Virus record (IMG/VR): IMGVR_UViG_3300050166_000025
Span: 1 to 64,000 of that record
Strand: one strand, 5' to 3'
Origin: a virus
DNA: 64,000 nt
Under the pieces are notes generated by a model. The model was not told where the DNA came from and made no database searches. It worked only from the letters and a program-made list of their open reading frames with translations. The position numbers were made by a program, and so were the translations under genes. Of the stretch, positions 62,990-64,000 are shown one piece after another; positions within the stretch are counted from its first letter, which is position 1, and each line of letters starts with the position of its first letter.

Positions 62990-64000
62990 TTATAGTTCTT
63001 TTATTTTTTGAATGATCCATTCATCATCTATATCATCGTCTAGTGTAATATCCTTTGCAAACTTAAAGCTGCCGTCCGATAGTGGCACCTTTGCGTACTG
63101 TAGTACCTTTATTATTTTTTCGCCAAACTCGATGATAGTATGGTCGTCTTGAGAATTTTCCATTTTCTTCTTATGCTCTTCTCTAATGTCCTTATCGGTA
63201 CCGCCGTCAACGTAATATACTTTCTTATTGCTCTTCTCTCTAAGCGCCTCGTATAGTTTTCTACCGTGTTCGATTCGGTGAAAAAGTACCAGAGAATTCC
63301 TTGGTACTCTGGAAATGACTGAGACAATGAAATCAAGCCTTGCCTGATTATTGACCACATAGTTTTGCTCCAGTTGAAAGACGTCTTTATTTTCATAACG
63401 GTTTAATGCTAAATCTTGGAATGCTTGTTTTGTTGTTTCTGGGGCATAATTCATTTCAATCACTTTCACTTTGCATCCTGCAATATAGCCTTCTTTTTGC
63501 AAGAAAGCTGCTTTTACCTCTGTGATAACCGGTCCGGTTTGCGACATTAGGGTTAATTTGTCTAGGGTTCCTTCCTTTGGAATGGTTCCTGTCAAGCCAA
63601 ATTTATAGCTTGCATTTCTACACTTACCTAAGATTTCTTTAATAGATGCTGATTTCATCTTGTGACACTCGTCAATTATAACTGCGTCAAACTCGTCGAA
63701 GTAGGCTACGTCTTTCTTAACCAGAGACTGGTATGTACCTATTACTACGTTTGAGTTGGGCTTAATAGTTTGTCCTGAAAATATTTGTTGAATTTTGATT
63801 CTAACCCCGTTTCGCCAGTTAAAATCTTGAAAGTCCTCAGTCGCTTGTACAACCAGTGAAACGTTAGGCACAATGAAAAGAATCTTAGCTGCCTTTTGAT
63901 GCTCTAACATATAGGCAACCGTCATGAATGAAATCATTGTTTTACCAGCGGAAGTTGCTAGTTCCGATAAGGACCTTTTGAATTTTAGGATATTAAAGGC
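62990..64000 (-). CDS. uvsW: UvsW helicase, N-terminal fragment (partial at right edge)
   Basis: The gene continues past the window. The readable part starts AFNILKFKRSLSELATSAGKT, with Walker A ATSAGKT. It goes on through motif Ia FIVPNVSLVVQ, DEAH-box VIIDECHK near 63680, motif III FGLTGT, and the second RecA domain to GTDKDIREEHKKKMEN. There UvsW similarity stops, and a tail SQDDHTIIEFGEKIIKVLQ... VPLSDGSFKFAKDITLDDD follows to the stop at 62990. T4 UvsW is an RNA-DNA helicase for origin control. The C-terminal motif V-VI is in the ORF at 61644. Confidence 0.85.
   Translation of the reverse strand, partial: AFNILKFKRSLSELATSAGKTMISFMTVAYMLEHQKAAKILFIVPNVSLVVQATEDFQDFNWRNGVRIKIQQIFSGQTIKPNSNVVIGTYQSLVKKDVAYFDEFDAVIIDECHKMKSASIKEILGKCRNASYKFGLTGTIPKEGTLDKLTLMSQTGPVITEVKAAFLQKEGYIAGCKVKVIEMNYAPETTKQAFQDLALNRYENKDVFQLEQNYVVNNQARLDFIVSVISRVPRNSLVLFHRIEHGRKLYEALREKSNKKVYYVDGGTDKDIREEHKKKMENSQDDHTIIEFGEKIIKVLQYAKVPLSDGSFKFAKDITLDDDIDDEWIIQKIKEL

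Larger units (their letters stand above)
61586..64000 (-). mobile_element. Fractured uvsW locus with inserted HNH endonuclease
   Basis: The uvsW coding sequence is broken after KKKMEN and resumes near NAEEAAVVIVASY, with about 1 kb containing an HNH gene between. The tail on the N-terminal piece (VPLSDGSFKFAKDITLDDDI) resembles the end of a Hint/intein block, but no C-intein was found. The insertion could be a split intein, an intron remnant or a simple endonuclease insertion. Confidence 0.6.

Noticed and set aside
62990-63140. Firm call of a split intein at the end of the UvsW N-terminal piece
   Set aside because: The SDGSFKFAKDITLDDD text is suggestive, but there is no N-terminal Cys and no C-intein with a terminal His-Asn before the C-extein, so I keep it as a hypothesis only.
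1-64000. CRISPR arrays or rRNA genes
   Set aside because: No regularly spaced direct repeats with unique spacers and no rRNA-like sequence were seen on either strand.

Overview
This window is part of the genome of a large, T4-like contractile-tailed phage. It carries recognisable T4-type structural genes (terminase gp17, sheath gp18, tube gp19, portal gp20, prohead protease gp21, capsid gp23, tail completion gp15, head-completion nuclease gp4) and T4-type replication, recombination and transcription genes (gp41, gp43, gp44, gp45, gp46, gp47, UvsX, UvsW, RNase H and the late sigma factor gp55). The host is probably a Bacteroidota bacterium. This is an inference from the AT-rich sequence, A-rich start-codon leaders without clear Shine-Dalgarno sites, and promoter-like TATATTTAC/TATATTTGC elements that resemble the Bacteroidota TAnnTTTG box. 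All but two genes lie on the minus strand, so transcription runs from high to low coordinates.

Layout. 1-2.7 kb holds NAD-metabolism genes (a NAMPT-like gene cut by the left edge and a PRPP-synthetase-like gene) plus an unknown gene. 2.7-8.8 kb is a less AT-rich island of two paralogous methyltransferases, a secreted nuclease, a zinc-ribbon protein, a 2OG-oxygenase-like protein and glycosyltransferase-like proteins; it also contains a tRNA-Ser(UGA) interrupted by a group I intron. 8.8-22 kb holds tape measure, tail chaperone, tube, sheath, terminase and neck genes. 22-25 kb holds clamp-loader and RNase H genes and a rare plus-strand gene. 25-36 kb holds the head module (internal proteins, capsid, protease-scaffold fusion, portal), gp4, gp55 and gp15. 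36-51 kb is the replication module: gp46/47, gp41, UvsX, a DNA polymerase split into two genes with clamp and ribonucleotide reductase genes between the halves, dUTPase, and an alpha-glucosyltransferase-like gene near a uracil-DNA-glycosylase-like gene. 52-61.6 kb holds proteins with T4-like capsid-targeting motifs, two proteins of the ligase/nucleotidyltransferase superfamily (one fused to an NMN-adenylyltransferase domain), and a modular protein with repeated glutamate-rich linkers. 61.6-64 kb is a uvsW helicase gene broken by an HNH endonuclease gene.

Regulation. Two promoter-like motifs divide the window. TATATTTAC, with a TC dinucleotide at a fixed 14-nt spacing upstream, precedes five units: PRPP synthetase/NAMPT, an unknown gene, RNase H, a small unknown gene and the ligase-NMNAT fusion; this is probably an early or middle class. 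GATATATA or GAATATATA precedes most structural operons, the tRNA and nrdB; this is probably the late class read by the gp55-like sigma factor.

The most interesting items are the NAD-resynthesis gene set, the polymerase split around the clamp/RNR operon, the intron-bearing tRNA-Ser, the fractured uvsW, a possible +1 frameshift in the tail chaperone, the possible internal-protein polyprotein and the capsid-targeted cargo set.
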